A stretch of 64,000 nt of DNA from Cytophagales bacterium (GTDB lineage: Bacteria; Bacteroidota; Bacteroidia; Cytophagales; Spirosomataceae), in contig JAAFJE010000018.1 of assembly GCA_013298025.1 (NCBI GenBank), positions 62,001-126,000 on the forward strand, given 5' to 3'. Every line of letters starts with the position of its first letter. The stretch's first letter is position 1. A program made the position numbers and the translations under genes. The notes beneath the pieces were generated by a model. It ran no database searches and was not told where the DNA came from. It worked only from the letters and a program-made list of their open reading frames with translations. Below, piece by piece: positions 62,210 to 64,000 of the stretch.

Positions 62210-64000
62210 CTATTTCCGATTGGAAACATAGCCAATTTGCTCGTCTTCATCCTCAAATTCGAGTTCGGCATCTTTTTCCCAAATCTCCATTTCACAAGGC
62301 TTGCAATTGAATTTGAGTTTATACTCATTTTCGCCATGCTTCAACGTTAGGGGTTCTACCAGTTTTTCTCCCATGGTATCACGCTGGAATCTAGCACATT
62401 TCCCAAGCTCGTATTTCACACAATATTTGGTAGTCATCACACGTGCTTTGCCAGGGGCCCATTGCAATTCAAAGGCTTTTTCAATTTCAGTTACCCCATG
62501 TCTTTTGTAAAAAGCTCTTGCCATTTTATTAGAGACATTGTAAGTAAAATCAAGCTTATCGACAGGGTAAGAATGGTTTGTTTTCGTTAGTTGGCTTGTT
62601 GCTCTGTCATATTCTTTGATACGCACTTCTACCAATTGCTCAAGCACCTCTCTTCTAATTTCATTGACTTTAGAAATGGGCAAAAACCAATTTTGTGTAA
62701 AATCGACCATAATGTCATCTACTACAAAAGGCGTATTGCCTGTTTTGCCTAAATTCTTTTTGATATTTGGAATCACCGATTCTTGGCTTTTGGCCAATTC
62801 TTTGGCAACCTCCAAGCCAAGATGTGCCTGATGCCCGTCTTCGTCGGTAGCCCACAACTCGAAGCCACTAGGTGTTTCGGCAAAACGCAAAGCGACCCCA
62901 ATTTTACGCACAGCACTGTTTTCTTTTTCTACCATTTTATTAAATTCAGCATCAGAATTTCGGTAAATTTCTGTGCCAATCGCCAATGGCTTGAAGGTAT
63001 TAGGAATCACAATGTTGTTGAAAATAATATTGATTTGAGCACCATCGGCTTCGCCATTTTCATTGACAAAATACAGGCCATCGCCATTATTGAGTTGTTC
63101 GTAATGCTCTATAACATAGCCATTTGCTTTAATTTCTAGCACTTTTCCAATGTATTGCCCTTTCGATTTGGGACTTTCCCAAGAGCCAATTTTCTCTTTG
63201 CGTTTATTCACAAAATAAGCCGTATAACCACGGTTGAAGCTTCGGTCTAGTTCTGGCTCAAAGTTATAGAACGTTCTTCCCGACGACGCTTTTTGGTATT
63301 TATCGGCATTGGCTTCGAGGAAGGCATCTAATTTTTTACGCAAATACGACGTATTATTTTTTACATACACAATATCTTTCAAGCGTCCTTCTATTTTGAA
63401 AGACGACACCCCTGCTTCAATCAGGTTGGGCAATTGGTCGCTTAGGTCGAGGTCTTTGATAGAAAGCAAATGGCTATTTTCGATGAGCGTTGTGCCATTG
63501 CCATCAATCAAGCGATACGGCAAGCGGCAATTTTGGGCACAAGAGCCACGGTTGGCACTGCGTTCGCCATTGGCAACACTCATGTAGCAATTGCCACTAA
63601 ACGACACACACAAAGCCCCCGACACAAAAAACTCTAGTTCTACGTCGGTCGCTTCGTGAATTTCTCGGATTTGATCGAGGTTTAGTTCACGGGCCAACAC
63701 CACCCGTTTGATACCCGCATCGGCCAAAAACTTCACATGGTTGGCATCACGGTTATTGGCTTGGGTACTAGCATGAATCACCATTGGCGGCAAGTCCATT
63801 TCCATGATTGCCATGTCTTGGATAATGATGGCATCTACACCTATATCATACAATTCATAGATAAGCTTTCGGCAAAGCTCTAGTTCATTATCGTACAAAA
63901 TAGTATTGATTACCACAAAAACCTGTGCTTTAAACAAATGAGCGTATTTAACCATTTCGGCAATATCTTCTACCGAATTGGTGGCGTTGGTACGAGCCCC
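62210..64000 (-). CDS. Peptidase U32 family protein, 5' part outside window
   Basis: At least 597 residues; the frame is open to the right edge (upstream residues read GARTNATN), so the true start lies outside. It has the U32 (TrhP/RlhA-like) core: MVIHASTQANNRDANHVKFL, the CVSFSGNCYMSVANGERSAN cysteine motif and RGSCAQNCRLPYRLIDGNG, then YVKNNTSYLRKKL. The four-Cys pattern fits a Fe-S cluster. C-terminally there is an extra Cys region (TTKYCVKYELGKCARF, NCKPCEM) and an acidic tail. Recent work on U32 members links them to tRNA or rRNA hydroxylation rather than proteolysis. It is upstream of the REC-PAS kinase on the same strand. Confidence 0.9.
   Translation of the reverse strand, partial: GARTNATNSVEDIAEMVKYAHLFKAQVFVVINTILYDNELELCRKLIYELYDIGVDAIIIQDMAIMEMDLPPMVIHASTQANNRDANHVKFLADAGIKRVVLARELNLDQIREIHEATDVELEFFVSGALCVSFSGNCYMSVANGERSANRGSCAQNCRLPYRLIDGNGTTLIENSHLLSIKDLDLSDQLPNLIEAGVSSFKIEGRLKDIVYVKNNTSYLRKKLDAFLEANADKYQKASSGRTFYNFEPELDRSFNRGYTAYFVNKRKEKIGSWESPKSKGQYIGKVLEIKANGYVIEHYEQLNNGDGLYFVNENGEADGAQINIIFNNIVIPNTFKPLAIGTEIYRNSDAEFNKMVEKENSAVRKIGVALRFAETPSGFELWATDEDGHQAHLGLEVAKELAKSQESVIPNIKKNLGKTGNTPFVVDDIMVDFTQNWFLPISKVNEIRREVLEQLVEVRIKEYDRATSQLTKTNHSYPVDKLDFTYNVSNKMARAFYKRHGVTEIEKAFELQWAPGKARVMTTKYCVKYELGKCARFQRDTMGEKLVEPLTLKHGENEYKLKFNCKPCEMEIWEKDAELEFEDEDEQIGYVSNRK

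Noticed and set aside
1-64000. tRNA or rRNA genes
   Set aside because: I looked for the T-loop pattern and rRNA conserved stretches while reading and found none; a covariance search would be needed to be certain.

Overview
The window is chromosomal DNA of a Bacteroidota bacterium, most likely order Cytophagales. Supporting signs are many secreted proteins with AQ-type signal peptides, families typical of that group (GH92, GH43, PIG-L deacetylase, LysM, secreted RidA, split KdpD), promoters of the TTTG-N19-TAnnTTTG form, AT-rich intergenic DNA and a BtuB-like TonB receptor behind a cobalamin riboswitch. No rRNA, tRNA, insertion sequence, integrase or CRISPR array was found. About 50 genes are supported, including several too short for routine calling: a DUF2256 protein (107-253), KdpF (27673-27753) and two tiny membrane proteins (27759-27845 and 55266-55361).

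Layout. 1-13.1 kb: a regulator, secreted PIG-L deacetylase, WYL regulator with a palindromic operator, esterase, Lys/Pro/Gly-repeat secreted protein, riboswitch-controlled btuB, and a GH92 mannosidase. 13.1-17.15 kb: a compact AT-rich defence-type island. It holds a type II restriction-modification operon (controller, HaeIII-like C5 methyltransferase, NgoPII-like endonuclease, predicted GGCC specificity) followed by an XRE / ImmA-IrrE / PIN-like module with its own operator and an internal terminator. 17.2-34.8 kb: S10 peptidase, LysM protein, a 155-bp nested palindrome, the kdp potassium-ATPase operon with KdpD split in two, GH43, dnaE, DUF2461 and trpS.

34.8-39.8 kb is an unusual repeat-laden accessory region. 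A small orphan protein, a patatin-like lipase and a leucine-rich-repeat protein are separated by copies of one composite repeat. It combines an 89-bp unit carrying a small palindrome, a 13-bp-stem hairpin whose two copies differ by a compensatory base-pair change, and a 63-bp tandem repeat that keeps an open frame. The LRR gene lies between two direct copies, like a cassette. This is the strongest candidate in the window for something undescribed.

39.8-64 kb: membrane pyrophosphatase, secreted RidA, PLP enzyme, two pseudouridine synthases, acetyltransferase, fused 5-oxoprolinase, a polysaccharide flippase pair, secreted class II cyclic-nucleotide phosphodiesterase, miaA, a hybrid histidine kinase and a REC-PAS kinase flanking a decayed LytTR fragment, and a peptidase U32 gene that runs off the right edge. 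Transport and sensing dominate: potassium import (Kdp), cobalamin uptake, glycan degradation (GH92, GH43, PIG-L) and several kinases with no response-regulator partner in the window.
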